From contig NZ_VLPK01000001.1 in assembly GCF_007558865.1 (NCBI RefSeq), positions 1-64,000 on the forward strand: 64,000 nt of DNA, in the 5' to 3' direction. The translations under genes were made by a program, and so were the position numbers. The notes beneath the pieces were generated by a model. It was not told where the DNA came from, searched no databases, and saw only the letters and a program-made list of their open reading frames with translations. The stretch's first letter is position 1. Each line of letters begins with the position of its first letter. This stretch comes from Mucilaginibacter corticis (GTDB lineage Bacteria; Bacteroidota; Bacteroidia; Sphingobacteriales; Sphingobacteriaceae). Shown piece by piece: positions 25,240 through 36,100 of this stretch.

Positions 25240-25716
25240 TCATAATGACTTGTTCATGGTAGCCATTCTTTTGTTAATTATACAAAAGGTCCAGTAGGCC
25301 TTTTTTTTACATTCCAGCCAAAAAAGCAAGATGGCACCAAACAATATGCTAAAACTACCAATGGAATAGTAATTAATATTACGAAAGCCACTTATCATTA
25401 GAAGCAATACCCCTATCAGTGTACACCGAATTAGTATTCTTTCGAAAAGTGTTGTAAAAAATCTTGTTGAGCTTTGGGAATAAATACGTCGATAAACAGC
25501 ATCAAGAAAGTTGTTTACTTCAGAAATTGGCACCCTGGTAAAGGTATTCGCTAAATAAGTATAGCGCTTTAATTCTTTATTAGTTAAAAGATTTAAAGAA
25601 ATATCAGCAAATGCTTTTTGAACCGGATCTAACTGAAGAGACGATAATTTTTCCTGAGAGGAACGCGCGTCAGTTAATAACTGATCAACTTTACTGCTGG
25701 ATAAAAAGCTCCACAT
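25240..25716 (-). CDS. unknown protein with two membrane helices
   Basis: 158 residues. An N-terminal soluble helical part (1-88) is followed by two membrane helices at about 93-110 (CTLIGVLLLMISGF) and 117-134 (IGSFSILFGAILLFWLE), then a basic tail. No family recognised. It lies between a winged-helix-like gene and the recombinase, so it may be cargo of an integrated element. Confidence 0.5.
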   Translation of the reverse strand: MWSFLSSSKVDQLLTDARSSQEKLSSLQLDPVQKAFADISLNLLTNKELKRYTYLANTFTRVPISEVNNFLDAVYRRIYSQSSTRFFTTLFERILIRCTLIGVLLLMISGFRNINYYSIGSFSILFGAILLFWLECKKKAYWTFCIINKRMATMNKSL

Positions 25717-26143
25717 AAATAATGTAAATGCCTTAAGTCCCTATCAGCTTTAGTTAAAAAAATTAGCGTGGGACTAAAACCTGTCCGCGACGAGGTACTG
25801 GTATACCCAAGGCATAACAAAGTAATAGCCCACGCATAGCGTGAGCGTATCCACTTCGTCCTTTGCCTTTTAAAAATTACCAGTTTTCGTCGCAAGAACT
25901 TAGCTTAACGCTAATAAAATAAATTTCTTTGGTGCACAGCACCTGAGGGTAAAAATACTGTTTTTTTAGATAGACTGATTTAATTGCGGAAATACTATTT
26001 TATGAAATGATTATATAGGGAAGCACAATTTCAACAATCGATCATTTTCATAATAGCAATTGATTTAGCATTTACATATTCCAATTATTTGTCAACCCAA
26101 GGTCGCTAAATTATAGTCAGGTAAAATTCTTTAGTTTGTATTT
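25717..26143. other. non-coding stretch with an inverted repeat
   Basis: No gene is supported. GCGTGGG (25766-25772) and CCCACGC (25829-25835) form an inverted repeat 56 nt apart, and a small hairpin CACGC-ATA-GCGTG lies at 25831-25843. Function unknown. Confidence 0.45.
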
Positions 26144-27469
26144 TTAAACCTCAACTACCTTCAATGCCATTCTACTCCAAATCTCACGCAACTTAACTGC
26201 GTGTTCCTTAGGTGTAACTTTTATATATTTCAAAAATGCTTTTTCTGTACAGTGACCGGTAATACCCATAATATTAATCGAAGGCACCCCCATTAAGTGC
26301 ATATTGGTTGCAAATGAGCGCCGCGCAGTGTGGGTAGATATTAATTCGTTAGTCTCTATGTTTTCCACAATAACCTTTCCGCCTTTATAAAATCTTATTT
26401 GCTGCAAATCGTTAAACTTAGCTTCTTTTGCAAGTTCTTTTAGATACTTATTCATGTTGACATTTGATATCGATGGCGGCAGGGAGTTTGGAGTTAAACC
26501 TTCATATTTTCCCAAAATAGTTTTAATTGTTTGATGGATGGGGATTACAACTGTCTCTCCTGTCTTTTGAGTCTCAATCTCTATAAAGTCGCCTTGAATG
26601 TTTTTAGGCCCTATGGCGTTAAAATCAGAGAAACGGAGACCTGTCCAGCATCCTACTAAAAACAGGTCTCTTACGCGATCTAAGCGGGCATTTTTAGAAA
26701 GATCAAGGTTTGTAAGCACCTCCAGTTGTTCACGATTAAGATAAATGTTGTCGGTCTCATTTTGCAGCTTAGTAAAGTGCTTATGATTGTGTTTTTGATT
26801 ATTGTGCAGTCCTATTTCAAAGCTCTCATTTAAAAATAGCTTTATGTTCTTTATATGAAGTCCAAAGTAATTGTTAGATACTTTTTCCTCATTCAGCAAA
26901 TAGTCCTTGAAATCATTATAAAATTCCAGGTTAATCGCGTCAAAATCTAATTTGATTTTTACGTGCTTTTCAAAGCGTTCTAAAGCACGTAAAGTATTCT
27001 GATAGGCTTTGTGCGAATCAGGCGCGAAACGCTGCTTGGTTTTTGGATTAATGCGTTTACCGCCTTTAGTGTCTGCTATAAGTTGTTCGACAAATTTTAA
27101 CAACGTAATTTTTACAGGCTTGGCCTCCCAGCCTTGATCGGACAAGGCCATTTTTATTCGAAGCTTTAATTCATCAGTTGTAGGGTACTGCTTGTATTCA
27201 GAAATATAGGTACGATAAACTGTTTTAACTGTGGCTTCAATTTCGTCAAGACGCTGATTAAATTCAGGATATTCAGGAAATTGCCTGCTGGCTTTTGCGC
27301 GTTGCCTGTCCCCATCCCAATATTTGGGTTTCACAGCTTCTACACTTGATATAACTATTTTTTGATTATTAAACCGAACAACACAGTGAATTGCAGTGTC
27401 CTTATCCTTATTTAGCTGATCGCGAAGATTGAAATTAATCTTTACAGGTTTGATATCCTTGATTGCCAT
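26144..27469 (-). CDS. tyrosine recombinase / phage-type integrase
   Basis: 441 residues from the ATG at 27469; an upstream TTG at 27487 is less likely. The N-terminal arm-binding and SAM-like domains cover about 1-220. The catalytic domain has Arg in GCWTGLRFSDF, H-x2-R in HTARRSF, a His in GITGHCTEKAF and the nucleophile Tyr in FLKYIKV. It belongs to the Bacteroidota integrases of conjugative and genomic-island elements. It reads away from a possible tRNA 3' remnant at 27640-27663, a typical attachment-site arrangement. Confidence 0.92.
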   Translation of the reverse strand: MAIKDIKPVKINFNLRDQLNKDKDTAIHCVVRFNNQKIVISSVEAVKPKYWDGDRQRAKASRQFPEYPEFNQRLDEIEATVKTVYRTYISEYKQYPTTDELKLRIKMALSDQGWEAKPVKITLLKFVEQLIADTKGGKRINPKTKQRFAPDSHKAYQNTLRALERFEKHVKIKLDFDAINLEFYNDFKDYLLNEEKVSNNYFGLHIKNIKLFLNESFEIGLHNNQKHNHKHFTKLQNETDNIYLNREQLEVLTNLDLSKNARLDRVRDLFLVGCWTGLRFSDFNAIGPKNIQGDFIEIETQKTGETVVIPIHQTIKTILGKYEGLTPNSLPPSISNVNMNKYLKELAKEAKFNDLQQIRFYKGGKVIVENIETNELISTHTARRSFATNMHLMGVPSINIMGITGHCTEKAFLKYIKVTPKEHAVKLREIWSRMALKVVEV

Positions 27470-27639
27470 ATAGATTTGATTACGCAATACAAAGTTAAGT
27501 CAATTATTTATATGTTGTCGTTTTTGTTGTCGGTTATTTTTTATCTGGTTTCATTTTATTTTGCTTTATCTTATTTTAAATTTACTTTTTAAGTTCAAAT
27601 AGCAATTAACTTAACCAATATCGATATTATAAATAACAA

Positions 27640-27663
27640 AGGTAATAGTCCCAGCGGGATCAC
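27640..27663 (+). other. possible tRNA 3'-end remnant / attachment site
   Basis: AGTCCCAGCGGGATCAC looks like the 3' strand of a T-stem plus acceptor of a tRNA, but no anticodon or D arm precedes it, and a terminator follows as after a tRNA gene. Beside an integrase this suggests an att scar. The tRNA identity is not established. Confidence 0.35.
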
Positions 27664-27667
27664 TAGA

Positions 27668-27700
27668 AAAGCCTCTCTAAGCAATTAGAGGGGCTTTTTT
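27668..27700. terminator. bidirectional terminator
   Basis: AAAGCCTCTCTAA (27668-27680) pairs with TTAGAGGGGCTTT (27685-27697) around a GCAA loop, with T runs on both strands. It serves the minus-strand neighbour ending at 27725 and whatever reads from the left. Confidence 0.8.
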
Positions 27701-27724
27701 AATATAATTGTTATCGAATTTTAT

Positions 27725-29071
27725 TTATTGGGCTAAATTTTTGTAGCGCTTGGCTATTAATTCTCTTGCTTGGGTTGAAAGCGAATCAAGTGGTTTAGGC
27801 TTGTCCTGTGGGCGTGATTGCTTTTGGTTTATTTCTCCTAACAGACTCCATTTACGCGTCATTTCTGCCGGTTCTTTTGCGCGAAGCGTATAGTTGGTAA
27901 AATCGATCACTTTTGCAGGTGCGGGTTGATCTATATTTTTTAGTAGTGCTAAACGAAAATCTTTATTCATAAACCATTTGATTTCCTTGTCCGCATCAGA
28001 TCCACCTATGCCCGAACCTTTTTCTACAAACTTGTAATCAAAACTATTGGTTTTGTAATGTGCCCTCCATAGCAAACCAAACTCACCCTGAGTAATCACT
28101 TTAACATCAGGCCAGCGTTTTTTTATAGCGGACAGCCAGTCGGTTAATGAGCTAACATCTATCGGCAGTGAAAGTTCCCAGCAATTGGTAACCCAGGCAA
28201 AGCCATTTAATTTATAACCCTCGTCAAAGTGGATTGCTGTACTATGCATCATTTCGGCTAATCCCTTTTCCTTTCCATATTTATAAACAGTTTCTATCGG
28301 CCCTACTCCCATGCGGCTGTTAAAGCCACCTTCAAACCCTTTTCTTCTGCCGGCAAGGAAATCAACTGTCCAGCCATCTAAATTAACACAATCTATAAAA
28401 TCATTTTTGTTTTGAGCCGGTTTGCAAAAATGCTCTGTTGAAGGATAATAAGGATAACAAACAGACCCATCACCATCCTGGTTGTCAATACTGAACTGGC
28501 TCCAGATATTTCCCTGGCAAACATGTATATTTTCTTTTTCGGCCAAATATTGCTGGTTTTCTGAAGACATAAATCCGGCAACTATACTTAAAGGGCGATA
28601 TCCGCCGCCTACCATTTTTTGAATGATTTGCAAAGCATCATGCAGGTCTTTATTAACCTGGTCGGTGGTATTGTACGCGTTAGCAAAATATGCACCGGGG
28701 ATAAAGGTAATATCATCACCATATTGGCGGTGATAGCCCACCACCAGTCTTCTTATCTCCCTGTAATCCGCAGTGGTATCATTCAATGCCAGCCAGCTAA
28801 AAGACCAGGTAATTTTTGCATCGGGGATGGCATCGGCAATAGCTTTCCTGAAAGCTATAACCCTTTGGGGTGTATGGTCCTTACGTTCGTCTTCTCCTAC
28901 ATTCCTGTTTCGGGCCACCTCTATCTGGTTTACCCGGATAACCGTGTTAAATGTAAGGAAACGATGGCCCATCAGTGTTGTTACCTTACCTGAAAGGCCA
29001 CCTTGCCCTTTAGCGCTAAAAAATGCGATCAATAAAAGCGTGATTAATTGAACTGTTGATCTGAATCTCAT
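27725..29071 (-). CDS. DUF3863-like exported protein
   Basis: 448 residues with a signal peptide (cleavage near SAKGQ). The sequence (LMGHRFLTFNTVIRVNQIEV, ITWSFSWLALNDTTADY, VVGYHRQYGDDI, DEGYKLNGFAWVTNCWELS, VITQGEFGLLWRAHY) resembles the DUF3863/DUF3864 family of Bacteroidota and looks like a TIM-barrel carbohydrate-active enzyme. Activity is unknown. It is the last gene of the utilisation locus, 64 nt after the hydrolase gene, and so is likely secreted to the periplasm or surface. Confidence 0.65.
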   Translation of the reverse strand: MRFRSTVQLITLLLIAFFSAKGQGGLSGKVTTLMGHRFLTFNTVIRVNQIEVARNRNVGEDERKDHTPQRVIAFRKAIADAIPDAKITWSFSWLALNDTTADYREIRRLVVGYHRQYGDDITFIPGAYFANAYNTTDQVNKDLHDALQIIQKMVGGGYRPLSIVAGFMSSENQQYLAEKENIHVCQGNIWSQFSIDNQDGDGSVCYPYYPSTEHFCKPAQNKNDFIDCVNLDGWTVDFLAGRRKGFEGGFNSRMGVGPIETVYKYGKEKGLAEMMHSTAIHFDEGYKLNGFAWVTNCWELSLPIDVSSLTDWLSAIKKRWPDVKVITQGEFGLLWRAHYKTNSFDYKFVEKGSGIGGSDADKEIKWFMNKDFRLALLKNIDQPAPAKVIDFTNYTLRAKEPAEMTRKWSLLGEINQKQSRPQDKPKPLDSLSTQARELIAKRYKNLAQ

Positions 29072-29135
29072 TTGAATTATTATTAATTAGTTTACAGCTA
29101 CACTGCTGATTTTTTAAAACAGGCACTTTATATTA

Positions 29136-31289
29136 TTAGGGAGCTTTTTTTAAGCTTTCCCATTTAATTTTCCATGATCCATCAGTTGGCCAGCCCGGTT
29201 CTTTTACCCCTTTATCGCCATCCCAACCGGCAGTCATCATGGCTACGGCATAAAGCAGGCTGCCGTTTGACGGAAAATACGGATAAGGGTTCCCGCCACC
29301 TATATAGCCATGCTCATCGAATCCAAACTTTGGAGATTTGTCAAGCAAAATATTCACAGCATCGTCCGGACGTCCTAAGCGCGCGGCAGTCATGGCTAAC
29401 AGGCCAAAATCCCAGCCCCACATTCCATCATATCGCCAAACTGATTGTACCTTTTTAAATGTCTTGTCCATTATGCCGGTATCCACACCGTTACCGGGCA
29501 ACATGCCAAAAGCTCCTGTCAGTCCAGGGTGCTCATAATTATATTTGGTCCACATGTTTTGAATATTTTCCCAGGATACATATAAACCATCCTGCACGGG
29601 CATCGGCGCTAAATTCTCCTGTACTGATTTCCATTTTGGATTCTCCGGTAACTTTAAATCCGCAAACCATTTTTGTGCAGTGGCAAGTCCAAAACGCCAG
29701 TAGGCCAATTCAAACATTGGATTAATAGTGGTTTTGGGGTCGTTATTTTCTGAAACTACATATAACGGTGGCCCTAAAACAAATTTATTCCGTACACTGT
29801 CATAGTGGGCGTAAGAAGCCATAAAATCGGCGGATGCGCCAACAATGTCCCTCCATTTTAGCAACGTATTTTTGTTGGGGTGTGCCCTGTAGTCTAAATC
29901 AGCAAAGAAAATAGGATGTGGTTGCTGCCAGATTAACCAGGCATGTATAGGGTGAGGCCATTCGGTGCCGTTAGGCCCGGTACATTTTGGCCACCGGGCA
30001 CCTTCATAGCCCTGGCTTTTAGCCCGATCTTCAGACCTTTTAAGATTATCTGCATAAACATGGAGGCTGCGATCAAGGATATCCCATCTGTCCCAAAGTG
30101 CGTAATGGGCTTCATGCCACCAATACATTTCGTAATGGAACCTGTTATACCAGTTATTGGTTACCAAACCCGATTCGCCGGGAGGGTAATTTCCACCGGC
30201 ATTGATCATCATATCGTACTGAGACAGTACGATCCGCCTTTCCAGTTCAAACCAACGCTGATCTTTGCTTTCTGAAAGATCAACAGCCGCCCCGCTTTTC
30301 CAAAACGCCGGCCAACGCGAATCGCTTTGTAGTTGCAGTAACGCAAATGTCGGTACGTTGTAGTCAGCCGAGGTAGATGAAAAATTGAAAACGTATTCTG
30401 CCTGCGTACTGCCTGTTTTAGCTAAAATTAAATAACGGTGAGCCTTTTCTTTAATAACCCTGGTGCTACCTGTCCATTTACAGGCTACAGAATATTTGGT
30501 ACTGTCAACAATACGTTTAAAAACAATAGTATTGCTGCCTTTTGTCAGCATTTCTGTTTGATGTGCTAATGGGCTATCATAATCAGATCCGTTGCCAACA
30601 GAACCTTTTGCCGCATACGGAAATTCAACAAAAACACTAAGCCGTCCATCTTTCAACAAGTCAGATACTATTTTAAAACCCAGTATATCTTTGTCGCCGC
30701 AAACGGTGATAACTTTTACTTTGTGCCCTTCAACTTCAAAACTGCTTTCAACAATTCCGGACCATAAATTGATGTTTTGGCTTGCATGAGTTAAGTCTGT
30801 GATCACAGCGGTAGTTCCATCTTTCTTTTTGATCAACAAGCCAATCCGGCCCAAATTAAACTTATGCGGGTTGCCCTCAACCCAGTCAGACAATTGTTTC
30901 TGACTTTCGTTTGGCAGATCGTACGGAACCATCCGGCCATAAGTATTTACTAAGGTTTTTTCAAACGAAGCAGCTGTAGTTCCTGCCGGCAATGGGAAAC
31001 TATGCCAGCCCCAATCAGCCATCGTGGTGAATGATTGGTTAAATGTCTGCATCCCTGTGATGTCAAAATTATAAGCAAAATGCCCGTTGCCTACCTGGGT
31101 TGGCCCATCACTTTTTATAGTTGATATTTTAATGTTATGGCGGGTTACTACCAATTTACGGTTAATGGTACCTGCCGGTACTTGCTGGGCAGTTGTGCTT
31201 AAACTGAAAAGAATAACAAAAAAAACCGACAGCATAATTGCTAATCGAACATGAATATCAAATACATATTTTAAGCTTTTACAGGCCAT
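29136..31289 (-). CDS. exported (alpha/alpha)-barrel-like glycoside hydrolase
   Basis: 717 residues with an N-terminal signal anchor (about 15-34, LAIMLSVFFVILFSL). The N-terminal half is beta-rich, like the sandwich of GH65/GH95-type enzymes. The C-terminal half (about 370-717) has helix-repeat blocks: HYEMYWWHEAHYALWDRWD, GYEGARWPKCTGPNG, WLIWQQPHPIFFADL, WRYDGMWGWDFGLLAMTAARLG, NGSLLYAVAMMTAGW. A six-hairpin glycosidase is the best guess; the exact family and substrate are not known. It follows susD in the locus. Confidence 0.65.
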   Translation of the reverse strand: MACKSLKYVFDIHVRLAIMLSVFFVILFSLSTTAQQVPAGTINRKLVVTRHNIKISTIKSDGPTQVGNGHFAYNFDITGMQTFNQSFTTMADWGWHSFPLPAGTTAASFEKTLVNTYGRMVPYDLPNESQKQLSDWVEGNPHKFNLGRIGLLIKKKDGTTAVITDLTHASQNINLWSGIVESSFEVEGHKVKVITVCGDKDILGFKIVSDLLKDGRLSVFVEFPYAAKGSVGNGSDYDSPLAHQTEMLTKGSNTIVFKRIVDSTKYSVACKWTGSTRVIKEKAHRYLILAKTGSTQAEYVFNFSSTSADYNVPTFALLQLQSDSRWPAFWKSGAAVDLSESKDQRWFELERRIVLSQYDMMINAGGNYPPGESGLVTNNWYNRFHYEMYWWHEAHYALWDRWDILDRSLHVYADNLKRSEDRAKSQGYEGARWPKCTGPNGTEWPHPIHAWLIWQQPHPIFFADLDYRAHPNKNTLLKWRDIVGASADFMASYAHYDSVRNKFVLGPPLYVVSENNDPKTTINPMFELAYWRFGLATAQKWFADLKLPENPKWKSVQENLAPMPVQDGLYVSWENIQNMWTKYNYEHPGLTGAFGMLPGNGVDTGIMDKTFKKVQSVWRYDGMWGWDFGLLAMTAARLGRPDDAVNILLDKSPKFGFDEHGYIGGGNPYPYFPSNGSLLYAVAMMTAGWDGDKGVKEPGWPTDGSWKIKWESLKKAP

Positions 31290-31322
31290 CTTTTTAACTT
31301 TAAATTTTATAAATATAATAAT

Positions 31323-31352
31323 AGAGAATCCGCCTTTGATAGCGGATTCTCT
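31323..31352. terminator. stem-loop between susD and the hydrolase gene
   Basis: AGAGAATCCGC (31323-31333) pairs perfectly with GCGGATTCTCT (31342-31352), 8-nt loop. On the minus strand no U-run follows, so it probably reduces rather than stops read-through after susD, or stabilises the upstream mRNA. Confidence 0.6.
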
Positions 31353-31401
31353 TCATTTTTAAATTTCAATTATTATACATTTAGCAGGTGCAATATTAAG
31401 T

Positions 31402-33114
31402 TTACCAGCCGGGGTTTTGCGTAAGCGTATGCCCACTTGCCTGGTAAAAGGCAACCTCTTTAGTTGGTAATGGCTGTAAATAATTTTTATTCGGATCAAA
31501 GGTACGGCCGGTTTCAGCTATCATAAATCCGTTAGCATCCGTTTTACTTTGATACACTGCCTGACTGTATAGCGGGTAAGTTTGCCAGGTCGACCCCTTG
31601 ATTTTAACCCCCTTAATATCCTGCGGGAACTCGGTTTCTGCGGTTTTCCAACGCCTTACGTCATCATAACGAAACCCTTCTAATGCAAGTTCAACGGTTC
31701 TTTCCCTGCGGATCTCTGTCAGCATATCCAAACTATGAGCCCCTACAAAAGCATTGGTTAAATGCGGCATATTAACCCGGTCGCGAATTTTGTTGATAGA
31801 CAAGTTAAGGTCCGCATCTCCAATTGAGCCATTTTTTTCAAACGTAGCCTCGGCATATATCAACAATACTTCAGCATAACGGATAAGATGCTTATCATAA
31901 TCGAACAAACTGGCATCCCCTAACGCGCCGGAGTTATTGGCGATAGGATCTTCTGACATATATTTATACAATATATACCCTGTATTTGGGTTACGCTGCG
32001 GTTTATCGGGATAATTAGCAACCTTGGTTGTCGCAAAAAATACGCGATTGGTTAGTGTACCGGGGATGATCATTGTCATTGTCATTCTCGGGTCGCGTTG
32101 CTGAAACTCGGATATCATCGTCGCATAACCTTTAAATACAGTACCCGGGCTGGTAATTGGCACCCCGGCAGTATCTAAATACAGATCTGCCAATTTCTTG
32201 GTTGGGTTATAACCGGTACCGTCATATTCATAAGGCATGTCATGGCCTATAATATTCCTGGCATACCTGCGGTCAAGAATACATTCTTTAGAGTCATCGC
32301 CCGCCTCAATGAAATTGTACCGGTAGCTTTGCGCCCCGCTGCCGGTGTACAAAGCGTAAGTACCGCTGTTTATTACCGCGCTTGAGGCGGTTATAGCAGC
32401 AGTTAAATAGGTAGTGGCATCTGCCTGCCCCCTGTACTTTTCCCATGTACCTTCATATAAAGCCACCCTGGCAGCTAAAGACAACGCGGCCCCTTTGGTA
32501 ATGCGGCCAATATCCGGGCTTGACAGGTCTGATTGTATAGGCAGATCCGCAACGGCATCATTAAGGTCTTTTAATATAAAATCGGCAGTTTGCGACTGGG
32601 TTGACCTTGGCGTAAACAAAGCCGGGTCATTAGTACCCAACACAGTTGTAATTAATGGTACGCCGCCGTATAATTCCATCAGTTTCCAGTAGTACCAGGC
32701 GCGGAAAAATTTGGCCTCGGCTACATATTTTTTAGTATCGGCGTCGGTAAATGACGCACCATGCGCCAATATATTATTACATGCCCTGATAAATGTATAG
32801 CTGTTTGTCCAGGTGCTTGATGTTTCAGAAACCTGGAGTTGCCCGTTGCTGACGGTGTTAGGATTATTGTAGGCGATGTCCGACTGCGTATCTTCAAAGC
32901 CAAATCTGTCCAATCCATTGTACAGGTTATTGGCGGCCAATTTAAAATCGCCAGATGTTTTCCAGAATGTAGCGTCGGTAATTGAATCCTGGGAAATAAG
33001 GTTAAGTTGTTTTTTGCAACTTGTCCAGCACACGGTTACAATGATCATCATCGTAGCCGCATACACCTTGAATAAAGTTGTGTTATATAATATCTTATTT
33101 GATTTCATGGTCAT
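31402..33114 (-). CDS. SusD/RagB family glycan-binding lipoprotein
   Basis: 570 residues. The lipobox lies in VTVCWTSCKKQ. SusD landmarks: ITDATFWKTSGDFKLAANNLY, then YVAEAKFFRAWYYWKLMELYGGVPLIT, LRYAEVLLIYAEATFE-type helix, RRERTVELALEGFRYDDVRRW and the C-terminal LQPLPTKEV. It caps the SusC channel and binds the glycan. It lies 5 nt after susC, so the two are translated together. A shorter start at the second Met (33108) is possible. Confidence 0.95.
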   Translation of the reverse strand: MTMKSNKILYNTTLFKVYAATMMIIVTVCWTSCKKQLNLISQDSITDATFWKTSGDFKLAANNLYNGLDRFGFEDTQSDIAYNNPNTVSNGQLQVSETSSTWTNSYTFIRACNNILAHGASFTDADTKKYVAEAKFFRAWYYWKLMELYGGVPLITTVLGTNDPALFTPRSTQSQTADFILKDLNDAVADLPIQSDLSSPDIGRITKGAALSLAARVALYEGTWEKYRGQADATTYLTAAITASSAVINSGTYALYTGSGAQSYRYNFIEAGDDSKECILDRRYARNIIGHDMPYEYDGTGYNPTKKLADLYLDTAGVPITSPGTVFKGYATMISEFQQRDPRMTMTMIIPGTLTNRVFFATTKVANYPDKPQRNPNTGYILYKYMSEDPIANNSGALGDASLFDYDKHLIRYAEVLLIYAEATFEKNGSIGDADLNLSINKIRDRVNMPHLTNAFVGAHSLDMLTEIRRERTVELALEGFRYDDVRRWKTAETEFPQDIKGVKIKGSTWQTYPLYSQAVYQSKTDANGFMIAETGRTFDPNKNYLQPLPTKEVAFYQASGHTLTQNPGW

Positions 33115-33119
33115 TCTGT

Positions 33120-36100
33120 TTAAAATTTTATATCTAAGCCCAATGAATAAACCTTGTTAAAAGGATAAGTGCTTTCATCCATATTACCATCCTCCGGATC
33201 ATAATTGCCGCCAAGCGTACCTTTTGAGATCGTGAACAGATCCTGACCGCTGAAATAGATGCGAGCAGATTTTATTTTGACAGCATTTATAACAGATGCC
33301 GGTAGCGTATAGGACAAAGTGATTACCTTAAACCTCAGGTAAGCATCATTTTGCATGGTAAGTGAAGACGTATGGTAATCGTATCCCCTCACGTCATCAA
33401 ACCCAACACTTCCGGGTAAATAACGCGGATATTGAGCGTTAGGGTTAGCAGCCGAATAGGTTTTGTTATAATAGTAAGCTAATGTTGGCCAAAAGAAAGC
33501 GTTCGGCGTAGCTAAAGGACCACCGTACTGTATGTTACGTTTACCAACACCTTGTATGAAAATACTAAGGTCAAATTGCTTATACCCTAAATTGATGTTT
33601 GATGAATAGGTATAGCGTGGATTAGCGTTGCCAAGATAAACCATATCACCGTTAAGCCCCTTTGATTTATCGCCAAACTCGGTCAGTTTTCCATCCCCAT
33701 CAACATCTTTATACATTACATCGCCGATAGCTACGTGTGCCGGCACCCCCTGTAATTTTTTATAATTATCTAATTGGGCCTGTGTTTTAATTATACCATC
33801 ATACACATAGCCGAAGTATGAATTGATGGGGTATCCTTGCCTGAATTGATTTTTTCCTTCAGAATAGCTATCTGTATTTGCCAATGCGACAAGTTTATTG
33901 GTATTATCGCTTAATTGCACGGCAATGCTATACCTGAAATCATTAATATGATCCTTCCAGTTTATCGTAGTTTCAAATCCTTTTGTAGCCAGCTTACCCT
34001 GGTTAGAGGTAGGTGCAGTACCGCCGTAAGTTGCGGGTACCGCTATATTAACCAGCATGTCATTGTTAGTTTTGTTAAAATAGTCAAATGAGAAAGTAAG
34101 GCGTGATCTCAGTATTTGTACATCTAAACCAATGTTCTTGTTCTCGATGGTTTCCCATGTACGGTTAGCTGACGCAGGATTGGCCGCTGCGCCCGGTACG
34201 CTGACATTTGGCGAACCCAAAGGGTAGATATATGGATTATTGTTATTGTTAGGATTGAGCGTTGGTACAGTAATTAATGGAATATAGTCAAAAAGCCCTA
34301 AACTGGTGATATCCTGGTTACCCATTTTACCCCACGACGCCCGTATTTTTAGCTGATCAAAAAAGTCAAGTTTTTTGATAAAGTTTTCGCTGGATAAATT
34401 ATAAGCCAATGCGACTGATGGGAATAAAGAACTCCAGCGTTTATCGGGAGAGAATTTAGAACTACCATCCGCAGGTCCCGTTACATCAATAATCAGCTTT
34501 TCTTTGTAAGAATAGCTAAATCTTCCAAAGTATGAATTTAACGTTTCGTCACTTAGATTTCCTGTATAATTAATAAATGCAGCGCTTGTTTTGTCTGCCA
34601 GGTTTAAAGTAAAGATTTGGTTACCCGGGAAATTATAACCGGTTACGCTCTGTCCCTTATCGTTGGTTTGTTCCAATGAAGTTCCAACAGTCAGGTTTAT
34701 TTTATGGTCAGATCCAAATTGCTTGTTATAATCCGCATAAACCTGGTAAAGCCTGTAATTTGTTTGACTGTTTTTGTACGTAGCAGAATTAGGTGTGTTC
34801 CGGATATCTTGTACCGCTCCCACATAATTATACCTGGTAAATGTTTTGGTAATGGCATTATCATCAGAGAAATCAAGCCTGATAGCAGCCTGGCCGGTAA
34901 GGGTCAATCCATCTATAACATGGTAATCTGCCTTGAAGTTGGTATTGATCCGCGAAAAATCAAAGGTATGTTCGCCACCTTCAGAGAGCGATTGTGCCGG
35001 GTTTTCATATCCCTGATAGCCATAAAATTCACCAACCTGGTTATATACGGGCGCATAAGGAAATTGTCTTACCACATTAGGCAGCGCGTTACCAATCATG
35101 GTCGGATCTTTGGTTTCGGTTTTTTCAAGACTGGTGCGGGTTTCAACGCTCAGGTTTTTAAAAGGACGAATGTCATAGTTAAGCCGCAGGTTATACCTGT
35201 CAGAATAGTTGACACCGTAATTGAAACTTCCGTTATCCCGATTATACCCGGCAGAGATCAGATAATTATTGTTGTCGCCACCGCCCGAAACAGATATGTT
35301 ATGCAGTTGCTGAATGGAATTTTTGTAAATCACTTTATTCCAATCAGTATAACCATAAAAAGAGGGATAAGAAGGTAAACCATAATTCCAGCCCTTTGTC
35401 AGGTCGGGCGCTGCATTGTTCTGAATATTGTCAAATACAGATTGCGGGAATCCCGGAACACCTGCATTTACTAACCCATCGCTCAAAAAATGAGCAAACT
35501 GCAGTGTATTCATCATCTTTTTAAGATAGGCAGGGGTTTTAAGCCCGACATTTGCCGAATATTGGACTACAGGTGCGCCTTTTTTACCTTTTTTAGTAGT
35601 AACAATAATTACTCCGTCAGCCGCACGGGCTCCGTATATGGCTGCCGCCGCATCTTTTAGCACGGAAATCTCACTGATATCATTAGGATTCAGTGTTCCA
35701 AAATCTCCGGGAATACCATCAATAAGTACCAGGGGCACATTACCGTTGATAGACGAATAACCCCGTACTTGCAAATTATATCCCTGGTTACCTGGCTGCC
35801 CGCTTTTCCGGGTAATGGTAACCCCGGGAACAGCCCCCTGCAAAGCGTCAAACACGTTGTTTTCGGGGCGGCTTTCAAACACATCACTTTTAACGGTTGA
35901 TATGGCACCGGTTATGGCGCCTTTTGCCCTTGTACCGTAACCTACAACCACTACATCGCTCAGCTTGTTTTCAGCCTTTACCAATTTGATGTCTAATGTG
36001 GCTTGATCATTTACGGTTACCTTTTGGGTTTCATAACCAAGGTAAGAAAACACCAATACTGATGCTGCCGAAGGCACAGTTAAACTGAAGTTACCGTTAT

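Noticed and set aside
25674-25895. 73-codon minus-strand ORF
   Set aside because: Overlaps the start of the two-helix protein gene and has no protein-like pattern.
34704-35378. 224-codon plus-strand ORF
   Set aside because: It is fully antisense to susC and its translation shows no family features; a shadow ORF.
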